From contig NZ_CP017668.1 of assembly GCF_001808185.1 (NCBI RefSeq), forward strand, positions 1,550,001-1,614,000: a DNA stretch of 64,000 nt, written 5' to 3'. Below are positions 50,295-58,089 of the stretch, one piece after another (position 1 is the stretch's first letter; the number at the start of each line of letters is the position of its first letter). A program made the position numbers and the translations under genes. Below the pieces are notes generated by a model that saw nothing but the letters and a program-made list of their open reading frames with translations, did not search any database and was not told the origin of the DNA. The DNA comes from Jeongeupia sp. USM3. Its GTDB lineage: Bacteria > Pseudomonadota > Gammaproteobacteria > Burkholderiales > Chitinibacteraceae.

Positions 50295-50971
50295 CGCGCC
50301 ACCGGTACGAAAACCACTGTGTCACCGGGCGACAGCAGCCCCGGTGTTTCACGGTACGGGTCGAACAGCGCGGCGTCGGTGTGGCCGATCAGCTGCCAGC
50401 CGCCCGGCGACGCGAGCGGGTAGACCGCCGTCTGCGCACCGCCGATCGCGACCGAGCCGGCCGGCACCGCAATGCGCGGAGACGCGCGGCGCGGGCATGC
50501 GAGCCGCGGGTCCAGACCGCCGAGGTAGGCGAACCCCGGCAGGAAGCCGAGGCAGTAGACGGTGTATTCGGCCGCGGCATGGCATTCGATCGTCGCGCTG
50601 GCGCTCAGGCCCGCGTGTTCGGCAACCGCATCCAGATCGGGCCCGGCCTCGCCGCCGTAGACGACCGGAATCTCGACACGTTTGCCGGCTTCGCTCTCGG
50701 CCCCGTCGCTGCCCTGCCACGCAAGCTCGATCGCCTTTTCGACCCGCGCCGGCGCAATCGCGAGCGGGTCGAAAAAACCGGTCAGATTGCCCATGCCGAG
50801 CACCCATTCGACCTGCGGTTCACGCTCGCGCAAGGCGTGCCACGCCGCCCACAGCCGCCGTTGCAACACCAGGCTGACGCCGACACTGAGGACCAGCGCG
50901 GCTTCGCCAAAGGGCTGGATCGTGACGGGGACGAACGGTAGCAACTCGGGCATGGCGGATCGCATCGGCAT
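50291..50971 (-). CDS. pxpB: 5-oxoprolinase subunit B
   Basis: A 226-residue KipI/PxpB-family protein with VTIQPFGEAALVLSVG at the start, EYTVYCLGFLPGFAYLGGLD and RIAVPAGSVAIGGAQTAVYP. Several in-frame ATGs lie near the start; GGAGG is spaced five bases from 50971, which I chose. An ATG at 50986 overlaps the queG stop but has no good ribosome site. First of the pxp genes. Confidence 0.9.
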   Translation of the reverse strand: MPMRSAMPELLPFVPVTIQPFGEAALVLSVGVSLVLQRRLWAAWHALREREPQVEWVLGMGNLTGFFDPLAIAPARVEKAIELAWQGSDGAESEAGKRVEIPVVYGGEAGPDLDAVAEHAGLSASATIECHAAAEYTVYCLGFLPGFAYLGGLDPRLACPRRASPRIAVPAGSVAIGGAQTAVYPLASPGGWQLIGHTDAALFDPYRETPGLLSPGDTVVFVPVAR

Positions 50972-50982
50972 CGATGCCTCCA

Positions 50983-52065
50983 TCATGGCCCATTTTGCAG
51001 TGCAGCGTGACGCGACAGCGCCCAGCCGACGTGTTCGCGCACCAGCGCGTTCCCGTCATCGGCGCGCGACGCGAGCGCGGCGAGCACCGCCGGACTCGAC
51101 GGCGCGTTGCCGAGGCCGACCGCGAGGTTGCGCAGCCAGCGCGCATAGCCGATCCGGTAGATCGGGCTGCCGGCGAGCTTTTCCCTGAAATCGTCCTCGG
51201 TCCACGCGAACAGCTCGACCAGCGTCACGTCGTCGAGGCCGTGGCGGACATGGAAATCGGGCTCGGCCGTATCGACGGCAAAGCGGTTCCACGGGCAGCA
51301 GAGCTGGCAGTCGTCGCAGCCGTAGACGCGGTTGCCGATCATCGGCCGGAATTCCTCTGGAATCGCGCCGTGCAGCTCGATCGTCAGGTAGGAGATGCAG
51401 CGGCGCGCATCGACGGTATACGGCGCAACGATGGCCTGCGTCGGACAGGCGACCAGGCACTTGGTGCAACGGCCGCAATGTTCGTTCTCCTCGGGCGGAT
51501 CGAGCGGCAACGCCAGGTCGGTGAACAGCTCGCCGAGAAAGAAGTACGAGCCGTAGTCGCGGTTGATCAGCAAGGTGTGCTTGCCGCGCCAGCCCAGCCC
51601 CGCCTGCGTCGCCAGCTCGACCTCGAGCACCGGCGCCGAATCGACGAACACCCGGTGCCCGAACGGACCGATCTCGGCACCGATCCGGTCGGCCAGCTTC
51701 TGCAGCCTGTTGCGCAGCACCTTGTGGTAGTCGCGCCCGAGTGCGTAGCGCGAGACGTGCGCCTTTTCTCCGTCGGCCAGCACCGCCTCGCTCGACGACA
51801 CGCCGGGCGGCCGGTAGGGCAGGAAGACGCTGACAACGGTTTTAGTGCCGGGCACGAGCTCGGCAGGCCGGGCACGCTTTAGCCCATGCCGTGCCATATA
51901 ATCCATCTCGCCGTGAAAACCGGCATCCAGCCACGCCTGCAGGCCCGGCTCGGCGTGCGAAAGGTCGGTACCGGTAATCGCCACCCTGGCGAAACCGAGC
52001 GCCTGCCCCCACGCCTTGATCGAGGCCGCCAGTTCCCGTACGTCGAGACCCTTGTCGAGATCCAT
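50983..52065 (-). CDS. queG: Epoxyqueuosine reductase
   Basis: A 360-residue cobalamin-dependent reductase, last step of queuosine synthesis on GUN-anticodon tRNAs. Two 4Fe-4S clusters are bound by HCGRCTKCLVACPTQAI and GCDDCQLCCPWNRF. VDSAPVLEVELATQAGLGWRG and the C-terminal HEAT-like segment are family-typical. The start may be 52065 or an ATG two codons earlier (52071), which would overlap tsaE. It heads the queG-pxpBCA-murI-lrgAB run. Confidence 0.95.
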   Translation of the reverse strand: MDLDKGLDVRELAASIKAWGQALGFARVAITGTDLSHAEPGLQAWLDAGFHGEMDYMARHGLKRARPAELVPGTKTVVSVFLPYRPPGVSSSEAVLADGEKAHVSRYALGRDYHKVLRNRLQKLADRIGAEIGPFGHRVFVDSAPVLEVELATQAGLGWRGKHTLLINRDYGSYFFLGELFTDLALPLDPPEENEHCGRCTKCLVACPTQAIVAPYTVDARRCISYLTIELHGAIPEEFRPMIGNRVYGCDDCQLCCPWNRFAVDTAEPDFHVRHGLDDVTLVELFAWTEDDFREKLAGSPIYRIGYARWLRNLAVGLGNAPSSPAVLAALASRADDGNALVREHVGWALSRHAALQNGP

Positions 52066-52542
52066 ATGCATAGCACCGATGATACCGCCTTCACGCTCTT
52101 CCTCGCCGACGAGGCCGGGACGCTCGCGATGGGCGGACGGCTGGCCGCGGCGCTCGTGCCGGGCCTGGTGATCTTCCTCGAAGGCGACCTCGGCGCCGGC
52201 AAGACCACGCTGACGCGCGGCATCCTGCGCGGCCTCGGTTTCGAAGGCCGGGTGAAAAGTCCGACCTATACGCTGGTTGAACCTTATACAGTTTCGAACT
52301 TATACTTGTATCACTTTGATTTATATCGCTTTAGCGATCCATCCGAATGGGAAGACGCCGGCTTCCGCGATTACTTCAATCGTGACAGCGTCTGCCTGAT
52401 CGAATGGGCCGACAAGGCCGAAGGGCTGCTCCCGGCACCGGACTGGCTGATCCAGCTCGCCCCCGAAGCCGAAGGCCGCCGCCTGACCCTGACCGCCAAG
52501 ACCAAGAACGGAACGCAATGCCTGGCCAGACTCATCCGCTGA
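52066..52542 (+). CDS. tsaE: tRNA t6A37 synthesis ATPase TsaE
   Basis: A 158-residue P-loop ATPase that works with TsaB, TsaC and TsaD to make t6A37. Walker A is EGDLGAGKTTLTRGIL (about residues 34-49), followed by VKSPTYTLVEPYTVSNLYLY then HFDLYR and CLIEWAD. The start ATG at 52066 touches the queG start on the other strand. The conserved middle (52264-52350) uses AT-rich, rare-looking codons, unlike the rest. Its end overlaps amiC by 25 bp. Confidence 0.93.
   Translation: MHSTDDTAFTLFLADEAGTLAMGGRLAAALVPGLVIFLEGDLGAGKTTLTRGILRGLGFEGRVKSPTYTLVEPYTVSNLYLYHFDLYRFSDPSEWEDAGFRDYFNRDSVCLIEWADKAEGLLPAPDWLIQLAPEAEGRRLTLTAKTKNGTQCLARLIR
52277..52306 (+). promoter_or_regulatory. Candidate sigma-70 promoter inside tsaE
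   Basis: TTGAAC (52277-52282), an 18-bp spacer and TATACT (52301-52306) resemble a sigma-70 promoter facing amiC, whose start is 212 bp downstream. The spot is unusually AT-rich for this genome, because tsaE uses TTA, TTG and TTT codons here. Confidence 0.45.
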
Positions 52543-53819
52543 TTCCCGATGCCCACCGCCGTACCGTGCTGCGCGCGGCGGTCACCACCCTGCTGCTGTC
52601 GGTGATCCCGAAAGGCTTCGCCTCGACCGATTCGCGCGTCGTCGCCGTGCGCGTCTGGCCGGCGCAGGCGTATACGCGGATCACGATCGAATCGACCGCG
52701 CCGCTGACGTTCAAGCAGTTCTCGCTGAAAGACCCCGAGCGCCTCGTCGTCGACCTCGACGGCATCGACCTGAACGGCGAGCTGCAGACGCTGGCCGGCA
52801 AGGTCGCCGGCGACGACCCGTACATCCAGCAACTGCGCGCCGCGCGCAACAAACCCGGCACGGTGCGGCTGGTGCTCGACCTGAAGAGCGAGGTCAAGCC
52901 GCAGGTGTTCACGCTCGCACCGGTCGGCGAATACCAGCACCGGCTGGTGATCGACCTGTACCCGGCCGTGCAGAACGATCCGCTGCTCGCCTTCCTCGAC
53001 GACCAGACCGCGCCGCCGGCGCCGGCGGCCAAGCAGCCCGACCCGCCCAAACAGGTCGAGCAGCCGTCCAGGACCGTCGACCGCAAGGACCTGAAGATCG
53101 ACCGGCTGGTCACCGTGGTGCTCGACCCCGGCCACGGCGGCGAAGACCCCGGCGCGATCGGCCCGCAGGGCAACCATGAAAAGACCGTGGTGCTGTCGAT
53201 CGCCAAAAAGGTCAAGGCGCTGCTCGAGGCCGAGCCGAACATGCGCGTGGTGATGACGCGCGACGGCGACTTCTTCGTGCCGCTCGGCGTCCGGGTCAAG
53301 AAGGCCCGCGCGGTACAGGCCGACCTGTTCATGTCGATCCACGCCGATGCCTTCATCAAGCCAGACGCCAACGGCTCGTCGGTGTTCGTGCTGTCCGACC
53401 GCGGCGCGTCGAGCACCGCGGCCAAGTGGCTCGCGCAGACGCAGAACGACGCCGACCTGATCGGCGGGGTGAAGATCGCCAACGTCAAGGACGCCCACCT
53501 CGCCAAGACGCTGATGGACCTGACGCAGACCGCGACGCTGAACGACAGCATGAAGTTCGGCAACGCCATGCTCGGCCAGCTCAAGCAGATCAACCGGCTG
53601 CACAAGAACAGCGTCGAGCAGGCCGGTTTCGCCGTGCTCAAGGCGCCCGACATCCCGTCGATCCTGATCGAGACGGCGTTCATCTCGAATCCGGCCGAAG
53701 AGCAGAAGCTGATCGACGACGCCTACCAGCAGAAAATGGCCCAGAGCATCGTCAACGGCATCAAGGCGTATTTCGCCAAGAACCCGCCGCTGTCGCGGAC
53801 CAAGCTCGCGCAAGCCTGA
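52518..53819 (+). CDS. amiC: N-acetylmuramoyl-L-alanine amidase AmiC type (Tat-exported, AMIN domain)
   Basis: A 433-residue periplasmic amidase that splits septal peptidoglycan. The N-terminus carries a twin-arginine signal (HRRTVLRAAVTTLLLSVIP, about residues 13-31). An AMIN domain follows (about 40-150; YTRITIESTAPLTFKQFSL), then a linker rich in Pro/Gln, then Amidase_3 (about 200-420; VVLDPGHGGEDPGAIG, NHEKTVVLSI, FMSIHADAF, ILIETAFISNP). The zinc and catalytic residues are all there. It overlaps tsaE by 25 bp. Confidence 0.94.
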   Translation: MPGQTHPLIPDAHRRTVLRAAVTTLLLSVIPKGFASTDSRVVAVRVWPAQAYTRITIESTAPLTFKQFSLKDPERLVVDLDGIDLNGELQTLAGKVAGDDPYIQQLRAARNKPGTVRLVLDLKSEVKPQVFTLAPVGEYQHRLVIDLYPAVQNDPLLAFLDDQTAPPAPAAKQPDPPKQVEQPSRTVDRKDLKIDRLVTVVLDPGHGGEDPGAIGPQGNHEKTVVLSIAKKVKALLEAEPNMRVVMTRDGDFFVPLGVRVKKARAVQADLFMSIHADAFIKPDANGSSVFVLSDRGASSTAAKWLAQTQNDADLIGGVKIANVKDAHLAKTLMDLTQTATLNDSMKFGNAMLGQLKQINRLHKNSVEQAGFAVLKAPDIPSILIETAFISNPAEEQKLIDDAYQQKMAQSIVNGIKAYFAKNPPLSRTKLAQA

Positions 53820-53875
53820 AAGGCCGGGCGCGTTTCGTCGTAGAATCGCCTACCGCCCTTTCAGGAAGCCCAGCA

Positions 53876-54301
53876 ATGCCCGCCATTCCCGCCACACTGT
53901 TCGCCGAGATCGAAGCGCTGTCCGACGCCGGCGACGCGCTGTACGAGGCCGGCGATTACGCGCAGGCCATTGCCAGATACAAGGCGGGCTACGCGCTGGT
54001 GCCGGCGCCGAAGGAAGAGTGGGAGATCGGTACCAGCCTGCTGATCGCGATCGGCGACACGCAGTTCGCCGCCGGCGACTTCGCCAGGGCGGTCGAGACG
54101 CTGACCGCGGCCTCGTTCACGCCGGCCGGCATGGGCAACCCCTTCGTCCACCTGCGCCTTGGCCAAGCCCTGTTCGAAACCGGCGCGCTCGACCTCGCCG
54201 CGGAATCGCTGCAGCGCATCCGTGGCCACGGCGACGACAGCATTTTCGACGACGAAGACCCGAAGTACCTCGCCTTCCTGCAATCGCGCACGCCGAACTG
54301 A
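53876..54301 (+). CDS. Small TPR-like protein of unknown function
   Basis: A 141-residue soluble, acidic protein of helical repeats: GDALYEAGDYAQAIARYKAG and GDTQFAAGDFARAVETLTAA are TPR-like pairs, followed by GQALFETGALDLAAESLQRI. It probably mediates protein contacts; family members are known only as tetratricopeptide proteins. AGGA lies ten bases before the ATG, and TAGAAT at 53841-53846 could be a -10. It follows amiC by 56 bp. Confidence 0.78.
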   Translation: MPAIPATLFAEIEALSDAGDALYEAGDYAQAIARYKAGYALVPAPKEEWEIGTSLLIAIGDTQFAAGDFARAVETLTAASFTPAGMGNPFVHLRLGQALFETGALDLAAESLQRIRGHGDDSIFDDEDPKYLAFLQSRTPN

Positions 54302-54327
54302 CCCCCTCACACCACCAGAGCCCGCCC

Positions 54328-55128
54328 ATGTCCCGGATTCGCAGACCGCTTGCCGGCCTTGCCCTGCTGCTCGCCGCCACCGGCGCCCACGCCATCGACC
54401 TGCCGTCGATGGACCTGCCCAACCTCGCCGGTCTGGCCGTCGGCGTGACGCCCGAATGTTCGGGGTGCAAGGACACGACGGTCGGCGTGGTGCCGGGCGT
54501 CCGCTACGTGACCGAATCGGGCCGGCTGTTCGAATGGTACGGCCCGTATGCGCAGTACAACTTCGGCGGCCTGACAGGCTTTCAGTGGGGGCCGGTCGTC
54601 AACCTCAAGCTGGGACGCAGCGACGTCAGCGACGATGTCGTCAACAGGCTGCACGACATCGACACCACGCTCGAGTTCGGCGGCTTCATCGGTTACGAGT
54701 ACGACAATCTGCACGGCATTCCCTACCGTTTCCGCGTCAACGCCAATGTGCTGACCAATGCCGGCCAGGTCTACGACGGCGCACGGTTCAATCTCGGCGC
54801 AACGCTGTGGGTGCCGCTGTCGCAACGCTTCTTCATCGGCAGCGGCATCGGCGCCACGTGGGCCAGCGCGAGCTATGTGAATACCTATTACGGGGTCACC
54901 GACGCCGACGCGGCCGCGTCGGGCCTGGCGCCGTTCCAGGCCGGCGGCGGCAACCAGCAGGTGATCGGCTGGATCGGCGCGATCGGCCAGATATCGGGTC
55001 ACTGGTGGGGCGGCGCCGGCGCCTTCATGCAGCGGCTGATGGGCGACGCGGCCGACAGCTCCTTCGTGCGCGAGCGCGGCGACCGCAACCAGCTGACCTA
55101 CGGCGCCGGTATCGGCTACGTCTGGTAA
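54328..55128 (+). CDS. MipA/OmpV family outer membrane protein
   Basis: A 266-residue outer membrane protein with a signal peptide ending AHA (about residue 23). The mature part has the MipA/OmpV pattern: a strand-rich barrel with VVPGVRYVTESGRLFEWYGPY, the GFIGYEYDN loop, and an aromatic C-terminus (GAGIGYVW). In E. coli MipA scaffolds peptidoglycan enzymes, which fits the nearby amiC. Two cysteines (ECSGCKD) lie close to the N-terminus. The ribosome site is weak, 26 bp after the TPR gene. Confidence 0.85.
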   Translation: MSRIRRPLAGLALLLAATGAHAIDLPSMDLPNLAGLAVGVTPECSGCKDTTVGVVPGVRYVTESGRLFEWYGPYAQYNFGGLTGFQWGPVVNLKLGRSDVSDDVVNRLHDIDTTLEFGGFIGYEYDNLHGIPYRFRVNANVLTNAGQVYDGARFNLGATLWVPLSQRFFIGSGIGATWASASYVNTYYGVTDADAAASGLAPFQAGGGNQQVIGWIGAIGQISGHWWGGAGAFMQRLMGDAADSSFVRERGDRNQLTYGAGIGYVW

Positions 55129-55290
55129 CGCCTGCCCACCGGGCAATCGAGCCTCGTGCACCTCGTCCGGCGCCCCATGGGGCGCCCCCTTCGGGCGTCC
55201 TCGTGGACTTCACGTCCATTCCGGCTCCGTCCGCATCGGACGAGAACGGCACCGGCCCGATCGCCTGCCGGGGGTGCAGCAGCATTCGAC
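55129..55290. other. Hairpin-rich intergenic region downstream of the MipA gene
   Basis: No gene seen. It contains a perfect 18-bp palindrome, GGCGCCCCATGGGGCGCC (55169-55186), then GGACTTCACGTCC and GTCCGCATCGGAC hairpins. No T run follows, so none is an obvious terminator for the MipA gene. Confidence 0.5.
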
Positions 55291-55292
55291 GC

Positions 55293-55324
55293 AAAAAACC
55301 CCGGCCATTGCTGACCGGGGTTTT
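55293..55324 (-). terminator. Intrinsic terminator after tRNA-Asn copy 1
   Basis: On the reverse strand a ten-base stem (AAAACCCCGG with CCGGGGTTTT) with a ten-base loop, followed by six Ts, seven bases after the tRNA gene. Confidence 0.88.
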
Positions 55325-55330
55325 CGTATT

Positions 55331-55406
55331 TGGCTCCCCGACCTGGGCTCGAACCAGGGACACACGGATTAACAGTCCGTTGCTCTACCGACTGAGCTAT
55401 CAGGGA
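55331..55406 (-). tRNA. tRNA-Asn (GTT), copy 1
   Basis: A full cloverleaf on the reverse strand. The acceptor 5' strand TCCCTGA pairs with TCGGGGA, with one G-U pair. The D arm is AGCTCAGTCGGTAGAGC, the anticodon loop CTGTTAA holds GTT, and the T arm is CCTGGTTCGAGCCCAGG. CCA is encoded (55331-55333). The second copy differs from it at one base of the acceptor stem. Confidence 0.97.
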
Positions 55407-55414
55407 AAAGAAAA

Positions 55415-55433
55415 TCCCGGTCTTCGACCGGGA
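55415..55433 (-). terminator. Terminator-like hairpin between the two tRNA-Asn genes
   Basis: TCCCGGTC/GACCGGGA stem with a three-base loop, followed on the reverse strand by TTTTCTTTT. It lies between tandem tRNA genes, where it would either stop the first transcript or serve as a processing signal. Confidence 0.75.
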
Positions 55434-55447
55434 CTTCGGTATTGGGT

Positions 55448-55523
55448 TGGCTCCCCGACCTGGGCTCGAACCAGGGACACACGGATTAACAGTCCGTTGC
55501 TCTACCGACTGAGCTATCGGGGA
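55448..55523 (-). tRNA. tRNA-Asn (GTT), copy 2
   Basis: This is the upstream of the two genes in transcription order. The sequence is the same as copy 1 except that the acceptor begins TCCCCGA and pairs perfectly with TCGGGGA. The anticodon is GTT and CCA is encoded (55448-55450). QueG (queuosine at G34) and TsaE (t6A at A37), encoded nearby, both modify this tRNA type. Confidence 0.98.
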
Positions 55524-55597
55524 ACCGAAGAGATGCGTATAATAGGAACGGTTTCGAACGTTGTCAACATATTCCAACAATAAATACTGACGAGATC

Positions 55598-56869
55598 ATG
55601 CAAAAAACGCGGAAGATCCTGATTTTTATCGCTTTAATCATCATCCTGATCGGGCTGCTTCCGCTGGCCATTCCCGATTCGCTCTACCGGAACAAGCTCG
55701 TCGACGGGCTGCAGAAACGACTGCACGGCCCGGTCCAGATCGGCCACAGTGGTATCGAATACGCACCTGCTCCGACGCTGGTGATGCACGACGTCGTCGT
55801 CAGCGACCCGGCGACCGCCAGCATCGCCAGGATCAGCGTCCCGCTTTCGCTCCACAACCTGCTGCACTGGGGACGCGAGATCCGCGGCGTCACCCTCGAA
55901 GGCGGCGAGTTCAGCCCGCGCTTCGCGATGCAGCTGCCCGAAAAGCTCCGCCCCGAGGCCGATCAGCCGAGGCTGACCCAGATCGAGCTCAAGCGGTCGA
56001 CCGTCCGGGTCGGCAGCGGCAAGGTCGGCCCGGTCGACGGCACGCTGCGTTTTGCCGCCGACGGCCAGCTCGCCGAACTGCAGGCCGGCGACGAAGCCGG
56101 CCATCTCGACTTCCACGTCCAGCCCAAGGGCCAGCAGTTTGCGGTCACGCTGACCGCGAGCGGCTACGCACTGCCGTTCGGCTACCCGGTCCAGTTCGAC
56201 CGCCTCCTGATGAAGGGGCTGGCGAACGCCGACGGCATCGACATCGAGGATATCCGCGGCGACCTGTACGGCGGCATCGTGACCGGCCGCGCCCAACTCG
56301 ACTGGCGCGATGGCTGGAAACTCGCCGGCACGCTGCGCACCAACGGCATCCAGGCCGAACCGTTCAGCAAGGTGTTCAGCGAAGTCACCCACGTCTCGGG
56401 GCGCCTCACCGGCGAGGCGAATTTCGCCTACCAGGCCGACGACTACCGCAAGATTTTCGACACCGCCGGTATCGACGCGCAATTCAACGTCACCGACGGC
56501 ATGCTGCACAACTTCGATCTGGTCACGCCGCTGAAATCGACCCAGCCGGCCACGTACGCGCGCGGCGGCCAGACGCGCTTCGAGACCTTCACCGGCCGGC
56601 TCGTCGTGCGCGGCGATACCGTACGGATCGCCGATGCCAGACTCGCCGGCGGCAAGTTCAGCGCCAGCGGTCAGCTGGGCATTCTCCCCGGTCGCAAGCT
56701 CGATGGCGCGATCGTCGCGCGGCTGTCCGGCGGTACAATCAACGTTGCCAACCGGATTACCGCCGGCGGCGTGCTCAAGTCGCCCGAACTCTCGACCGCC
56801 AGCGCCAACCGGCCGCAGCCGCAGCCGGTCAACCTGAGCACCGACACCCCGGATCCGGAAGCACCGTAA
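55598..56869 (+). CDS. AsmA-like membrane-anchored protein
   Basis: A 423-residue protein with one N-terminal membrane helix (about residues 7-25), then a long beta-rich periplasmic part like the AsmA family (lipid-transport or outer membrane assembly proteins). AsmA-type features include RVGSGKVGPVDGTLRFA, GGIVTGRAQLDW near residue 225 and VRIADARLAGGKFSASGQLG near the C-terminus. It is shorter than full AsmA. Its substrate is unknown. A GAG-containing site precedes the ATG. Confidence 0.75.
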   Translation: MQKTRKILIFIALIIILIGLLPLAIPDSLYRNKLVDGLQKRLHGPVQIGHSGIEYAPAPTLVMHDVVVSDPATASIARISVPLSLHNLLHWGREIRGVTLEGGEFSPRFAMQLPEKLRPEADQPRLTQIELKRSTVRVGSGKVGPVDGTLRFAADGQLAELQAGDEAGHLDFHVQPKGQQFAVTLTASGYALPFGYPVQFDRLLMKGLANADGIDIEDIRGDLYGGIVTGRAQLDWRDGWKLAGTLRTNGIQAEPFSKVFSEVTHVSGRLTGEANFAYQADDYRKIFDTAGIDAQFNVTDGMLHNFDLVTPLKSTQPATYARGGQTRFETFTGRLVVRGDTVRIADARLAGGKFSASGQLGILPGRKLDGAIVARLSGGTINVANRITAGGVLKSPELSTASANRPQPQPVNLSTDTPDPEAP

Positions 56870-56957
56870 TCGCCCGGACCGGCCGGGGCGGCGCTGGATT
56901 TTCCGCCCGCCGCCCCCATCTGACGATCATTCCCATCCCGCGCCAATGGAGCCCCCC

Positions 56958-57986
56958 ATGTCCTGGAGCGACACACTTGCATCCGCCCGGCGCGATGACG
57001 CCGGCCGCATCACCGATTTCGGCCACGCCGCCGACGAACTGGCGGCGCTGGACGCGCAGACCGTCGTCTCTCCGCTGGGTCAGTTCGGTCTGATCCGTTT
57101 CAGCGGCGAGGAAACCGCCGCCTTCCTCAATGGCCAGCTGTCGAGCGACGTCCGCACGCTGGCGGCCGATGCGGCGCAGTACTCGAGCTATTCGACCCCC
57201 AAGGGCCGGATGCTCGCGAGCTTCCTCGTGTTCCGCGATGGCGACGACTACTACCTGCAGATTGCCGCCGAGCTGCAGCCGGCGATCCAGAAGCGCCTTG
57301 GCATGTTCATCCTGCGCACCAAGACCAGGCCGGGCGACGCCAGCGCCGAACGCATCCTGCTCGGCGTGGCCGGGCCGAATGCCGCAGCCACGGTTGCCGC
57401 CGTCACCGGCGCCGCCGCACCGGCCGCGCTGGCGGTTGCCACGGCCGTGATCCATGGCGAGCACACAACGGTGATCGGCCTGAGCGGTGACCGCTTCGAA
57501 CTCGTCGTCCCGGCCGCTGCGGCGGATTCGGTCTGGCAGGCGCTGGTCGACGCCGGCGCACGCCCGGTCGGCGAGCCGGTGTGGCGTCTGACCGAAATCC
57601 GCGCCGGCGCGCCGTGGATCACCGCCGCGACACAGGAAGCCTTCGTCGCGCAGATGGCCAATATGGAGCTGATCGGCGCCGTGAGTTTCACCAAGGGCTG
57701 CTACCCGGGCCAGGAGATCGTCGCCCGGACGCAATACCTCGGCAAGCTCAAGCGCCGGATGTTCCGGATGCACGTCGACGCCGAGGCCAGGGCCGGCGAT
57801 CCGCTGTTCAGCCCGGAGATGAACGGCCAGGCCTCCGGGCAACTGATGCTCGCTGCGCCCAGCCCGCGCGGGGGCTTCGAGGTGCTCGCCGTGGCGCAGA
57901 CCGCCTCGCTCGAGCACGGCCTGCACCTGGGCAGCATCGACGGCCCGGCGCTGTCGCGGCTCGATCTGCCCTACTCGCTCGACTGA
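56958..57986 (+). CDS. ygfZ: Folate-binding Fe-S protein YgfZ
   Basis: A 342-residue GcvT-like protein that binds tetrahydrofolate and helps make or repair iron-sulfur enzymes. The signature K-G-C-Y-x-G-Q-E appears as KGCYPGQE near residue 245, followed by IVARTQYLGKLKRRMF. The N-terminal LIRFSGEETAAFLNGQLSSD segment matches. An ATG at 56946 is in frame, but GGAG is spaced for 56958. A terminator lies after it, before the fabI promoter. Confidence 0.92.
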   Translation: MSWSDTLASARRDDAGRITDFGHAADELAALDAQTVVSPLGQFGLIRFSGEETAAFLNGQLSSDVRTLAADAAQYSSYSTPKGRMLASFLVFRDGDDYYLQIAAELQPAIQKRLGMFILRTKTRPGDASAERILLGVAGPNAAATVAAVTGAAAPAALAVATAVIHGEHTTVIGLSGDRFELVVPAAAADSVWQALVDAGARPVGEPVWRLTEIRAGAPWITAATQEAFVAQMANMELIGAVSFTKGCYPGQEIVARTQYLGKLKRRMFRMHVDAEARAGDPLFSPEMNGQASGQLMLAAPSPRGGFEVLAVAQTASLEHGLHLGSIDGPALSRLDLPYSLD

Positions 57987-58006
57987 TCACCGGCAATCCG
58001 CCTGCA

Positions 58007-58040
58007 CCGCCCGCGCAGCCAGCCGCGGGCGGTTTCGTTT
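58007..58040 (+). terminator. Intrinsic terminator after ygfZ
   Basis: CCGCCCGC/GCGGGCGG stem (58007-58014 with 58025-58032), then a T-rich tail. Confidence 0.75.
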
Positions 58041-58045
58041 ATAAT
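58040..58045 (+). promoter_or_regulatory. -10 element of the fabI promoter
   Basis: A perfect TATAAT lies 45 bp before the fabI start, right after the ygfZ terminator. No good -35 stands at 17 bp. Confidence 0.6.
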
Positions 58046-58089
58046 CGCGCGACTCTATTTAGAACGATATCTCCAAGGGGACTACACGC

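Noticed and set aside
55129..55597. Integrated element at the tRNA-Asn pair
   Set aside because: No integrase, attachment-site repeat or foreign genes; the flanks are ordinary chromosomal genes.
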